Shown one piece after another: positions 32,125 through 40,157 of a stretch of DNA of 64,000 nucleotides. This DNA comes from Peterkaempfera sp044755465 (GTDB lineage Bacteria > Actinomycetota > Actinomycetes > Streptomycetales > Streptomycetaceae). Each line of letters opens with the position of its first letter. Position 1 is the first letter of the stretch. The stretch lies in contig NZ_JBIVRB010000020.1 of NCBI RefSeq assembly GCF_044755465.1, forward strand, positions 29,083 to 93,082, written 5' to 3'. The position numbers and the translations under genes are program-made. A model generated the notes under the pieces. The model saw nothing but the letters and a program-made list of their open reading frames with translations. It had not been told where the DNA came from and did not search any database.

Positions 32125-33306
32125 ATGAGGCGTCGCAGCACCGCGCTGGCGGTCCTTCTCCTGTGCGCCGCGCTGCCGCCGCTGTCCGGCTGCTCGTCGG
32201 GCGCCGCCGGGACGGCGGTGGGCAGCGCGCCGCCCGGTACGCCCGCCGTCTCCGGTACATCCGATGCCTCCGGTAAGCCCGGCGCGTCCGCCGCTCCGGC
32301 GAAGGGCAGTGCCAGGGTCACGGCGACCGTGGCGGACGGCATCGAGACCCCATGGGGGCTCGCGCCGCTGCCGGGCGGCGGACTGCTGGTCTCCTCCCGG
32401 GACAGCTACCGGGTGTACCGGGTGGACCCCGGCAGCAGGCGCAAGACCGTCGTGGGCACGGTGCCCGGCGTGGTGTCCAATGCCGCGCAGGGCGGCGAGG
32501 CGGGGCTGCTCGGGCTGGCGCTGTCCCCGGCCTTCCGGTCGGACCGCCTGCTGTACGCCTACTACTCCAGCGCCACGGACAACCGCATCGCCCGGATGAC
32601 GTACGACCCCACCAGGCCGGCGGGCAGCCAGCTGGGGCCGCCGCAGGTGATCCTCGCGGGCATCCCCCGGGGCGTGCACCACGACGGCGGCCGGATCGCC
32701 TTCGGCCCGGACGGGATGCTGTACGCGGGCACCGGCGACGCGGGCAGGCCCGCGTCGGCGCAGGACAAGTCGTCGCTGGGCGGCAAGATCCTCCGGATGA
32801 CGCCGACGGGCGCCCCCGCGCCCGGCAACCCGTTCGGCGCAACGGTGGTGTACAGCTACGGCCACCGCAATGTGCAGGGCCTGGCCTGGGACCCGCAGGG
32901 CAGGCTGTGGGCGTCGGAGTTCGGGGACAAGCAGGCCGACGAGCTGAACCTGATCCTGCCCGGCCGCAACTACGGCTGGCCCGCGACCCAGGGCAGGACC
33001 GACCACCCCGGCTACACCAGCCCGGTCGCCCAGTGGGGCACCGAGGAGGACTCGCCCAGCGGCATCGCCTACGCCGAGGGCTCGATCTGGATGGCCGCGC
33101 TCAAGGGCGAGCGGCTGTGGCGCATCCCGCTGGACGGCACCCGGGTGGCCGCCGCCCCGCAGGCGTTCCTGACCGGCACCTACGGACGGCTGCGCAGCGT
33201 CCTGGCCGACCCCGACGGGACGCTGCTGCTGACGACCAGCAACACCGACGGCCGCGCCCACCCGCGCCCGGGTGACGACCGCATCCTGCGCCTCACCGTC
33301 CACTGA
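32125..33306 (+). CDS. PQQ-type glucose/sorbosone dehydrogenase lipoprotein
   Basis: A 393-residue lipoprotein: signal peptide with lipobox LSGC (Cys23), an Ala/Ser/Pro-rich spacer to about residue 60, then a six-bladed beta-propeller of the GSDH family. Landmarks are IETPWGLAPLPGG, GEAGLLGLALSP, HHDGGRIAFGPDGMLYAGTGD, YSYGHRNVQGLAWDPQG and SEFGDKQADELNLI. Family members oxidise sugars or aldoses with PQQ or an unknown electron acceptor at the cell surface. No PQQ synthesis genes are in the window. Start ATG 32125 follows GGCAGGAGGGAC. Confidence 0.85.
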   Translation: MRRRSTALAVLLLCAALPPLSGCSSGAAGTAVGSAPPGTPAVSGTSDASGKPGASAAPAKGSARVTATVADGIETPWGLAPLPGGGLLVSSRDSYRVYRVDPGSRRKTVVGTVPGVVSNAAQGGEAGLLGLALSPAFRSDRLLYAYYSSATDNRIARMTYDPTRPAGSQLGPPQVILAGIPRGVHHDGGRIAFGPDGMLYAGTGDAGRPASAQDKSSLGGKILRMTPTGAPAPGNPFGATVVYSYGHRNVQGLAWDPQGRLWASEFGDKQADELNLILPGRNYGWPATQGRTDHPGYTSPVAQWGTEEDSPSGIAYAEGSIWMAALKGERLWRIPLDGTRVAAAPQAFLTGTYGRLRSVLADPDGTLLLTTSNTDGRAHPRPGDDRILRLTVH

Positions 33307-33594
33307 CCCGGACCGGACCGCCGGGCAGCAGAAACGTGGTGATGGTGCGTCAGCATCCCTGCCGCACAAGCGGCTTGGCGTACGACGACACCGGCGAGGG
33401 TCGCCGCCCCACCGTGCGCCCGGACACTGTCCGGCCCGGACTTCCGCCCGCCGGGAGCGAGTTCACGCGCCGTCCGACACCTGACGTACAGCCGGAGGAA
33501 ACCACTCCGTTACCTTTACGGCCCTGACAGCTACGCGCGTTGACTCTAAGCTTCCCCGTGCCACGCACCTGCCACGTACGGCGAAGGGAAACCC

Positions 33595-35502
33595 TTGTCC
33601 GAGTCCATCCGCCCCGGCGCCCGCCGGCGCCGCCTGCTGATCGCGGGGGCCGCCTCCGCGAGCCTGGTCGCCCTGGCGATGCCGACCGCAGCCGCCTCCG
33701 CTCCGGTACACCACCGGGCCCCGGCACACCACCCGGCCCCGGTGCGGCACCACCCCCCGGTGCACCACCCGGCTCCCGCGCACCACCCGGCTCCCGCGCA
33801 CCACCCCGCGAAGGTGCGTGTCACCAACCTCCAACTGCTCGCCATCAACGACTTCCACGGCAACCTGGAGCCCCCGGCGGGCTCCTCCGGCACCATCCAG
33901 GAGAAGGACGCCACCGGCGCGATCGTCTCCACCCCGGCCGGTGGCGTGGAGTACCTGGCCACCGCGCTGCGCAACGCCCGCAAGGGCCACAAGGACTCGC
34001 TCACCGTGGCGGCCGGCGATGTCGTGGGCGCCAGCCCGCTGCTGTCCGGCCTCTTCCACGACGAGCCGACCATCGAGGCGATGAACAAGCTCGGCCTCGA
34101 CGTCACCAGCGTGGGCAACCACGAGTTCGACGAGGGCTCGGCCGAGCTGCTGCGCCTCCAGAACGGCGGCTGCCACCCCACCGACGGCTGCTACGCCAAG
34201 GGACGCAAGTTCAAGGGCGCCGACTTCGAGTACCTGGCGGCCAATGTCACCAGCGAGAAGACCGGCAAGCCGATCCTGGCCCCGTACTGGGTCAAGAAGG
34301 TGGACGGCATCAAGGTCGGCTTCATCGGGGTCACCCTCAAGGGCACCCCGGACATCGTCACCGCGGCGGGCGTCAAGGGCCTGAAGTTCGGCGGCGAGGT
34401 CGAGACGATCAACAAGTACACCGCCCAGCTGAAGAAGCAGGGTGTGAAGACGATCGTGGCGCTGATCCACGAGGGCGGCTACCCGGCCGGCAACACCTAT
34501 GACGCGGACTGCGACTCGCCCGGCGCCGGTGCCGGCATCTCCGGCCCGATCGTGGACATCGCCAAGAAGATCGACCCCGCGGTGGACGCGATCGTCACCG
34601 GCCACACCCACAACTCGTACAACTGCACCATCGCGGACCCGGCCGGCAACCCGCGCCGGGTGACCAGCGCCGCCTCCTTCGGGCGCCTCTACACCGAGAT
34701 CGACCTGCCGATCAACCGGGCCACCGGTGACGTGCTTCGCAGCTCGGTGAAGGCCGCCAACCACGTGGTCCGCCGGACGGTCCCCAAGGCCGCCGACATG
34801 ACCGACCTCATCTCGTACTACCAGAAGATCGCCGAGCCGATCGCGGGCCGCACCGTCGGCTACATCTCCGCCGACATCAACGGGCGCGGCAGCAGCGCGT
34901 ACGAGAAGCCGCTCGGTGACGTGATCGCGGACTCCCAGCTGGAGGGCCTCTCCGCCGCCGACAAGGGCGGCGCCCAGATCGCCTTCATGAACCCCGGCGG
35001 CATCCGGGCGGACCTGGTGCAGAAGGCGTCCGGCAGTGAGGGCGACGGCGTGGTGACCTACGCCGAGGCATTCGCGGTCCAGCCGTTCACCAATATGATG
35101 AACGTGATCGATCTGACCGGTGCGCAGCTGATCGCGGGCCTCCAGCAGCAGGTCAGCGGCGCCAACGAGGCCGAGCCGAAGATCCTCCAGATCTCCCGGG
35201 GCTTCGGCTACACCCTGGACCTGACCAAGTCCGGCGCCGACCGGGTCGTCGTCTCCTCGATCCGGCTGAACGGCGAGCCGATCGACCCGGCGAAGACCTA
35301 CCGGGTCGCCATGAACGAGTTCCTCGCGGGCGGCGGCGACGGCTTCGCGGCCTTCGCGGGCGGTGGCAACAAGCTGGTCGGCGCCTCCGACCTGGATGTC
35401 TTCACCGGCTACCTGACCGGGCACTCCTCGGCGGCGGCTCCGCTGGCCCCGCCGGCCCAGGACCGGATCACCGTCATCGGCTCCGGCGTCAGCCTGGACT
35501 GA
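33595..35502 (+). CDS. Secreted 5'-nucleotidase / metallophosphoesterase with His-Pro repeat
   Basis: A 635-residue exported enzyme with a TTG start, supported by GAAGGGAA 4 nt upstream. The signal peptide ends near TAAASA (residue 35). The next 40 residues are an HHPAP(A/V) repeat containing about 16 His. The metallophosphatase domain follows with AINDFHGNLEP, AGDVVGASP, GNHEFDEG and TGHTHNSYNC, then the C-terminal nucleotidase domain (YEKPLGDVIADSQLEG; NEFLAGGGDGF). It should hydrolyse extracellular nucleotides to nucleoside and phosphate. No sortase signal is seen. The His repeat may bind metal. Confidence 0.88.
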   Translation: MSESIRPGARRRRLLIAGAASASLVALAMPTAAASAPVHHRAPAHHPAPVRHHPPVHHPAPAHHPAPAHHPAKVRVTNLQLLAINDFHGNLEPPAGSSGTIQEKDATGAIVSTPAGGVEYLATALRNARKGHKDSLTVAAGDVVGASPLLSGLFHDEPTIEAMNKLGLDVTSVGNHEFDEGSAELLRLQNGGCHPTDGCYAKGRKFKGADFEYLAANVTSEKTGKPILAPYWVKKVDGIKVGFIGVTLKGTPDIVTAAGVKGLKFGGEVETINKYTAQLKKQGVKTIVALIHEGGYPAGNTYDADCDSPGAGAGISGPIVDIAKKIDPAVDAIVTGHTHNSYNCTIADPAGNPRRVTSAASFGRLYTEIDLPINRATGDVLRSSVKAANHVVRRTVPKAADMTDLISYYQKIAEPIAGRTVGYISADINGRGSSAYEKPLGDVIADSQLEGLSAADKGGAQIAFMNPGGIRADLVQKASGSEGDGVVTYAEAFAVQPFTNMMNVIDLTGAQLIAGLQQQVSGANEAEPKILQISRGFGYTLDLTKSGADRVVVSSIRLNGEPIDPAKTYRVAMNEFLAGGGDGFAAFAGGGNKLVGASDLDVFTGYLTGHSSAAAPLAPPAQDRITVIGSGVSLD

Positions 35503-35520
35503 CCGGACTGATCCACGACT

Positions 35521-35560
35521 GCGGCGCGGGGGGGGGGGCCCCGGGGCCCCCCCCGCCGCG
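35521..35560. terminator. G/C-only bidirectional terminator hairpin
   Basis: GCGGCGC then 11 G then CCCC folds back on GGGG, 8 C and GCCGCG. It lies between two convergent genes. The unequal G and C run lengths may be real or a base-calling slip. Confidence 0.65.
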
Positions 35561-35610
35561 CCGTGCCGCGCGTCCGGGGTCGGCGGCCCTCCCGCCGGCT
35601 CTCCGGCCGG

Positions 35611-36120
35611 TCAGAAGTGCCAGATGTTGACCTTGAGGCCCTTGTCGGCGGCCCGGTTGTACGGGTTCCATGTGTGGGTGCCCACCGTGGTGGGGCCGAC
35701 CCAGTTGGAGTCGACCACCTTGAAGTTGTGGTGGCCGAGGTTGGCGACCACGATCGCGGTGTGCATCCCGCTGTAGAAGGTGTCCGGGTCCGAGGCCGAG
35801 TTCAGCTGGATCACGTCGCCCTTGACCGCGTTGGCGGCCGAGACCCGGTGGCCGCCCTCCCGCCGGTAGTCCGAGTAGTAGCCGCCGCCCAGCGAGACCG
35901 AGCCGCCCGTGGCCTCCTGGACCACGTCGTTGACGAACTGCTTGCACTGGCCGCCGTACCCGCCCACCTTCTCCAGGGCCCGGTCGGCTATCGAACTGGT
36001 GCTGAACTGGGCGCTGACCGTGCTGCCGGCCGGGGCGGCGTAGGCGGTGGCGGGGATCGCGGCCATCCCGGCGAGGCACAGACCGGAGACGGCGGTGATA
36101 CGGGTGAGCAGAGTCGTCAT
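35611..36120 (-). CDS. Secreted CHAP-domain peptidoglycan hydrolase-like protein
   Basis: A 169-residue exported protein: signal peptide 1-28 (PATAYA), then a CHAP/NlpC-type papain fold. The catalytic Cys is in GGYGGQCKQFVNDVV and the His in SGMHTAIVVAN, with KVVDSNWVG after it; KGDVIQL is the typical 'GDV' strand. CHAP enzymes cleave peptidoglycan as amidase or endopeptidase. With no binding domain it may be a small muralytic or a surface signalling protein. AGGACG lies upstream of the chosen ATG. Confidence 0.75.
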   Translation of the reverse strand: MTTLLTRITAVSGLCLAGMAAIPATAYAAPAGSTVSAQFSTSSIADRALEKVGGYGGQCKQFVNDVVQEATGGSVSLGGGYYSDYRREGGHRVSAANAVKGDVIQLNSASDPDTFYSGMHTAIVVANLGHHNFKVVDSNWVGPTTVGTHTWNPYNRAADKGLKVNIWHF

Positions 36121-36662
36121 GCGTCGTCCTGGGGGGTGTAATGGCGGCGAAACGGGGTAAAGGGCCGCACAGGGCTCGGAATGTCCGGTCATCCTGAGCG
36201 GAGCCCCGCCGACCGGGCAATGGCCGCTGTTACTACGCGGTCCCGTATCCGAGGGCCGCTCTTGACACCCGCCGCCCCGGTGAGCGGGGCCGGGAAGGGC
36301 GCGCCGGGCCCACTACCGCCACTCGTAGCCGGGCGCCGATCCGTGACGCACCTCACGCCCCACGACGTGTTTGGCCCGCGTGGGGCGGTGCGCCGCCGGT
36401 GGGGAATCGCGGCGCCCCGCTCTGCTTCTGCTCGGCACGAATGCCTGCGGCGCCGGCGGCTGACGTCGATGTGGACGGTGGAAAGACAACGTTGTCAGGG
36501 TTGCGTCCGGTCCTGACCCACGGCATGGCCGGCCGTGCGACAGAAGGGAGGACTGCATGCGGCGACCCCGGGTAGCGGCTGACCACGCAGTGCTCGGGCG
36601 GCCCGCTCCGGCGGGCCACCGGCCACCGCGACGACAGGCGAACGACGGAAGGAGTCGGCACG
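36121..36662. other. Divergent intergenic region (542 bp) with one palindrome
   Basis: No convincing gene. The only clear signal is GACAACGTTGTC at 36485-36496 (listed separately). Open frames across it are Arg/Pro-rich. Confidence 0.4.
36485..36496. promoter_or_regulatory. 12-bp perfect palindrome upstream of the PRC-barrel gene
   Basis: GACAACGTTGTC lies 167 bp before the PRC-barrel start. A central AACGTT core is typical of LacI-family operators, but no such regulator is nearby. Confidence 0.4.
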
Positions 36663-37010
36663 GTGAGCGACAACGTATGGGGCTACGGCGCGGACAGCGG
36701 CTACACGGCCGGACTCGACCTGACCGGCTACCGGGTGGAAGCCACCGACGGGCACATCGGCAAGGTCGACAAGGCGAGCGAGGAGGTGGACGCGCAGTAC
36801 CTGGTGGTCGACACCGGCCCGTGGATCTTCGGCAGGCACGTCCTGCTCCCGGCCGGCACGGTCTCCAGCATCGACCGCGACCAGCAGACCGTGTACGTCG
36901 CCCGCACCAAGGACGAGATCAAGAACGCGCCGGAGTACGACAGCGACAAGCACAGCGACGACCCCGAGTACCACCAGCAGTACTGGGGCTACTACGGCGG
37001 CGCCATCTGA
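36663..37010 (+). CDS. PRC-barrel domain protein
   Basis: A 115-residue soluble protein. Residues about 20-80 form a PRC barrel: LTGYRVEATDGHIGKVDKAS, then QYLVVDTGPWIFGRHVLLPA and VSSIDRDQQTVYVA. The tail is acidic and Tyr/His-rich (DPEYHQQYWGYYGG). PRC barrels occur in RimM, photosynthetic reaction centre H subunits and many small stress proteins of Streptomyces; a stress-associated role is inferred. GTG start supported by GGAAGGAG. Confidence 0.85.
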   Translation: MSDNVWGYGADSGYTAGLDLTGYRVEATDGHIGKVDKASEEVDAQYLVVDTGPWIFGRHVLLPAGTVSSIDRDQQTVYVARTKDEIKNAPEYDSDKHSDDPEYHQQYWGYYGGAI

Positions 37011-37045
37011 CCGGCGTCACCACTCCGGCCGCCGCACGGCGGCGC

Positions 37046-37089
37046 ACTCGTTGCAGCCCCCACCGGACCCGGTGGGGGCTGCAACGAGT
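37046..37089. terminator. 21-bp perfect hairpin terminator
   Basis: The arm at 37046-37066 (ACTCGTTGCAGCCCCCACCG + G) is exactly complementary to 37069-37089. It lies between the convergent PRC-barrel and small secreted protein genes, so it probably works both ways. Confidence 0.85.
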
Positions 37090-37138
37090 ACGCCGCGATC
37101 GGCCGTCCCGGTGCTGCGGTGGCCGGCTGCGCCGACTG

Positions 37139-37462
37139 TCAGCAGTGGATGAAGATGCTCCGCCAACCGAAGGGCTGGGTGCTGTGCGAGTCACCCCGGA
37201 AGGTGTAGTGGCTGACACCCTGGCAGTTGGGGGAGTTGTACATGGTGGCGTCCTGGCCGGTGTGATGGAACCGGTAGGCCGCACGGAAGTGGGGATCGAT
37301 GTTGCTGCACCCGCAGGGTGTGATCTCCTTGGCCCGGCCGGTGTCCTGCGGCCCCTCCCAGCTGAGGAAGCTGCTCGCGAAGGCCGTGCTGGCGCCCATG
37401 GCCAGCACGGTGGTCAGCGTCAGGGCCGTGACGGCGGCGCGGAGCAGGTGGCGGTTGCGCAT
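37139..37462 (-). CDS. Small secreted Cys-containing protein (possibly inhibitor I36-like)
   Basis: A 107-residue exported protein. Signal peptide 1-32 (MGASTAFA). The mature 75 residues have four Cys (PCGCSNID, SPNCQGVSHY, final IHC), probably two disulfides. The segment ATMYNSPNCQGVSHYTFRG resembles the beta/gamma-crystallin-like repeat of Streptomyces protease inhibitors (family I36), but this is weak and I do not assign a function. ATG 37462 is preferred over 37474 because GGAGAG sits 5-10 nt upstream. Confidence 0.65.
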   Translation of the reverse strand: MRNRHLLRAAVTALTLTTVLAMGASTAFASSFLSWEGPQDTGRAKEITPCGCSNIDPHFRAAYRFHHTGQDATMYNSPNCQGVSHYTFRGDSHSTQPFGWRSIFIHC

Positions 37463-37741
37463 GGTGCTCTCCATGGTGCGGAGTGGATGACGTACCGCGA
37501 CCATTAGGGCATGCTTCGTGACGCACTGTCAGCGGCGGCCGGGAGTGGGCGGAGAGCGCGTGACCGCCGGGGCGCGCCCCGTACGGGAGGTACGCGGCGG
37601 GGGTCAGCCGGCGGGCGGCGTGAACAGGCCGAGGACCTCTCGCAGGCACCGCTCGGCAAGCGGCAGCGCCAGGCCGCCCGCCGGGGTGCCTGAGCCGGGG
37701 TGCCTGAGCGGCCGCCGCCACCCGGCCTCGTCTCGCGCGCC

Positions 37742-38101
37742 TCACCCGACGTCGGCGCTCCCCTCCCGGTAGATCTTGGCCGAGGCGATGCGGCCGTCCC
37801 GGAACTCGTAGAACCCGGCGATGGAGCAGATCACCTCTTCGCCGTCGACGGTCAGCGTCTCGACCAGCTGGCAGGCGGCCCGGTCCGCGTCCGCCAGCAG
37901 GCTCCGCACCACCAGCGTCGGCAGCAGACCGGACATGGCACCGCTGAACAGCTCGGTCAGCTCGGCGCGGCCCCGGACGGTGGTCGAGCCGGTGATCCAG
38001 CAGGCGTCCTCGGTGAAGCCGCCGATGAGGGCGTCGACATCCCGGTCGTTGAAGGCACGGACATGGTCATGGACTGCGGCGGCGACAGCTGAATCGATCA
38101 C
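37742..38101 (-). CDS. SnoaL-like / NTF2-fold protein
   Basis: A 119-residue protein of the NTF2-like superfamily: helix VAAAVHDHVRAFNDRDVDAL, then GFTEDACWITGSTTVRGRAEL and the strands ACQLVETLTVDGEEVICSIAGFYEFRDGRI. This is the pattern of SnoaL-like ketosteroid-isomerase-fold proteins, many without known substrate. GTG 38101 is chosen as the last start before the domain; the ATG at 38146 would add a basic 15-residue tail. No partner gene nearby. Confidence 0.75.
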   Translation of the reverse strand: MIDSAVAAAVHDHVRAFNDRDVDALIGGFTEDACWITGSTTVRGRAELTELFSGAMSGLLPTLVVRSLLADADRAACQLVETLTVDGEEVICSIAGFYEFRDGRIASAKIYREGSADVG

Positions 38102-38241
38102 GGCCGCAGTCTGCCGTGGCCCCCGCGCCTCCGGTAGCCCCCGCACGGGCCGGCCGGCGCCCGGGGCCGGACGGCGGCCGGCTGGCGCCGCGCCCGCGAT
38201 GCCGCGACGGTGGAAGTCCCGGAACCGCGAGGTGACCTCCC

Positions 38242-39114
38242 ATGAAGCTGGCCATCCACTTCCCGAACTTCACGCTCCCCGGCGAGCCGCAGTCCCTGCC
38301 CGCCGTCCTGACCGCCACCGCCCGCGCCGCCGAGCAGGGCGGCTGTGCGGCGTTCACCCTGATGGACCACTGGTTCCAGATGGAGGCCCGCGCCCCCGCC
38401 CAGGACCCGATGCTGGAGGGGTACACCTCTCTCGGCTTCCTGGCCGGCCGCACCGAGCGCATCAAGCTCGGCCTGCTGGTCACCGGTGTCACCTACCGCC
38501 ATCCCGGGCTGCTGGCCAAGATCGTGACCACCCTGGACGTCCTGTCGGGCGGCCGGGCGGTGCTGGGCATCGGAGCGGCCTGGTACGAGCGCGAGCACCG
38601 GGGGCTCGGCGTGCCGTTCCCGCCGGTCGCCGAGCGCTTCGAGCGGTTGGAGGAGGCGTTGCAGATCTGCCGCCGGATGTGGAGCGACGACGACGGGCCG
38701 TACGAGGGGCGCCACTACCGGCTCGCGGAGACCATCTGCTCGCCCCGCCCGATCCAGCGCCCCGGGCCGAAGATCCTCATCGGCGGCTCGGGGGAGCGCA
38801 AGACCCTGCGGCTGGTCGCGCGGTACGCCGACGCATGCAACCTGTACGCCGACGACCCCGCGGTGGTGGCCCACAAACTCGACGTGCTGGCCGGCCACTG
38901 CGAGGCCGAGGGCCGCGACCCCGCCACGATCGCCCGGACCATCATCTGGGGCTCGGCCGACGCGTCGGCCGATGTCGACGCCTTCCTGACCGGCCTGGAG
39001 CCGTACGCCAGGCTCGGCATCGACCAGGTCTGGGTCAGCCCGCCCGGCCCCGACCCGGCGGGCTGGGTCGAGCGGCTCACCGAGCAGGCCGTCCCCAGGC
39101 TCCGCGACCTCTAG
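38242..39114 (+). CDS. LLM-class F420-dependent oxidoreductase
   Basis: A 290-residue luciferase-like TIM barrel. It begins MKLAIHFPNFTLPGEPQSL and has the family signatures TERIKLGLLVTGVTYRHPGL, SGGRAVLGIGAAWYEREHRG and YADACNLYA. The TG and RHP motifs and the missing FMN-type features point to F420H2 as cofactor, as in many actinobacterial homologues. Substrate unknown. It stands alone; GAGGTGA precedes the ATG. Confidence 0.88.
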   Translation: MKLAIHFPNFTLPGEPQSLPAVLTATARAAEQGGCAAFTLMDHWFQMEARAPAQDPMLEGYTSLGFLAGRTERIKLGLLVTGVTYRHPGLLAKIVTTLDVLSGGRAVLGIGAAWYEREHRGLGVPFPPVAERFERLEEALQICRRMWSDDDGPYEGRHYRLAETICSPRPIQRPGPKILIGGSGERKTLRLVARYADACNLYADDPAVVAHKLDVLAGHCEAEGRDPATIARTIIWGSADASADVDAFLTGLEPYARLGIDQVWVSPPGPDPAGWVERLTEQAVPRLRDL

Positions 39115-39130
39115 ACGGCTGCGCTGACCA

Positions 39131-39508
39131 TCACTCGCGGACCAGGCAGAACGGATGTCCTGCCGGGTCCGCGTAGACCCGCCAGCCGCGCGTGGCGTCC
39201 CCGAGGTCGAGCGGTGCGGCGCCCGCCGCGAGGACCTGCTGCTGGGCCCGGTCGAGATCCGGGACGCCCAGGTCGAGGTGGAATTGCTGCGGGTGGTCGG
39301 GGTCCGGCCAGCGCGGCGGCCGGTGGTCCGGCGCCCGCTGGAAGGCGAGCACCAGCCCCGAGCCGGTGTGCAGGGTCGACCAGTCGCGGTCGAGCGACCA
39401 GCGGGGATCGGGCCGGTCGACCACGCCGCCGAGCAGCGCCTGGTAGAAACGGGCGAGGACCGACACATCGGGGCAGTCCAGCACCACACACTGCACCTTC
39501 GCGATCAC
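39131..39508 (-). CDS. VOC-family (glyoxalase/bleomycin-resistance fold) protein
   Basis: A 125-residue protein of two beta-alpha-beta-beta-beta units. Unit 1: KVQCVVLDCPDVSVLARFYQ; unit 2: FHLDLGVPDLDRAQQQVLAA, ending DPAGHPFCLVRE. Metal-ligand positions may be His/Glu (QFHLDL; final Glu). Members are dioxygenases, isomerases or drug-binding resistance proteins; no assignment is possible. GTG start with GGGAGGAG upstream. Confidence 0.85.
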   Translation of the reverse strand: MIAKVQCVVLDCPDVSVLARFYQALLGGVVDRPDPRWSLDRDWSTLHTGSGLVLAFQRAPDHRPPRWPDPDHPQQFHLDLGVPDLDRAQQQVLAAGAAPLDLGDATRGWRVYADPAGHPFCLVRE

Positions 39509-39632
39509 AAGCGCTCCTCCCGCAGCCCGGCCCGACCGACGCGAGCAGCGTAGATCACCGATCCGCACCGGCGCCCGCAGCCCGGTCCGGGAAAGCCGGC
39601 TGACGCCGCATCGGCTGAGCTACCATCAGCGG

Positions 39633-40079
39633 ATGACTGCCGTGGCGATGATCGGACCGGGCGACGCGGAGCCGCTGCGCGCCCCCGCCGGGTCGTACCT
39701 GGTGCACCTCTCGGGCGCGCAGACCGGTGGGGCGCTGGCCGTGGTGGAGTACCGCTTCCCGCCCGGCAGCATCGGGGCCGCGCCGCACATCCACCACGGC
39801 CACGCCGAGCACTTCCATGTGCTGGAGGGCGAGGTCACCTTCGACCTGGCCGAGGGCGCGAGCACGCTGGGGGCCGGCGGCAGCGTGTCGGTGCCGATCG
39901 GCGCCGCCCACGGCTTCCGGAACGCCTCGTCCGACTGGGCGCGCTGCCTCTTCCTGATCACCCCGGCCGGGTACGAGGAGTACTTCCGCGACATCCACCG
40001 CGCCCTGGAGGCCGGGGAGCCGCTGGACCCGGACCGGCTGGCCGCGCTGCGCGCCCGGTACGCCACCGACACCCTCTGA
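39633..40079 (+). CDS. Cupin-domain protein
   Basis: A 148-residue single cupin. Motif 1 is PHIHHGHAEHFHVLEGEVTF (His ligands and Glu), motif 2 is VPIGAAHGFRNAS. The C-terminal helix (YFRDIHRALEAGEPLD) is like that of quercetinase-related or small regulatory cupins. It probably binds a metal; substrate unknown. It ends 78 nt before the convergent MFS exporter gene, with a perfect hairpin between. Confidence 0.85.
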   Translation: MTAVAMIGPGDAEPLRAPAGSYLVHLSGAQTGGALAVVEYRFPPGSIGAAPHIHHGHAEHFHVLEGEVTFDLAEGASTLGAGGSVSVPIGAAHGFRNASSDWARCLFLITPAGYEEYFRDIHRALEAGEPLDPDRLAALRARYATDTL

Positions 40080-40089
40080 ACCGGGACGC

Positions 40090-40130
40090 GCCGGTGGCCC
40101 GGTGACGGAGAACGCCACCGGGCCACCGGC
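40090..40130. terminator. 15-bp perfect bidirectional terminator hairpin
   Basis: GCCGGTGGCCCGGTG (40090-40104) pairs exactly with CACCGGGCCACCGGC (40116-40130) over an 11-nt loop. It closes the nonribosomal peptide operon on the minus strand and the cupin gene on the plus strand. Confidence 0.8.
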
Positions 40131-40157
40131 ACTACCCCGGCCGGGCTCAGGCCAGGA

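Noticed and set aside
33461..33482. Possible PHO box (GTTCACGCGCC then GTCCGACACCT) before the 5'-nucleotidase
   Set aside because: The second 11-nt unit matches the GTTCACC consensus poorly and no -35/-10 pair is placed.
35563..36141. Plus-strand open frame opposite the CHAP protein
   Set aside because: Antisense shadow; the minus strand has a signal peptide and CHAP catalytic motifs.
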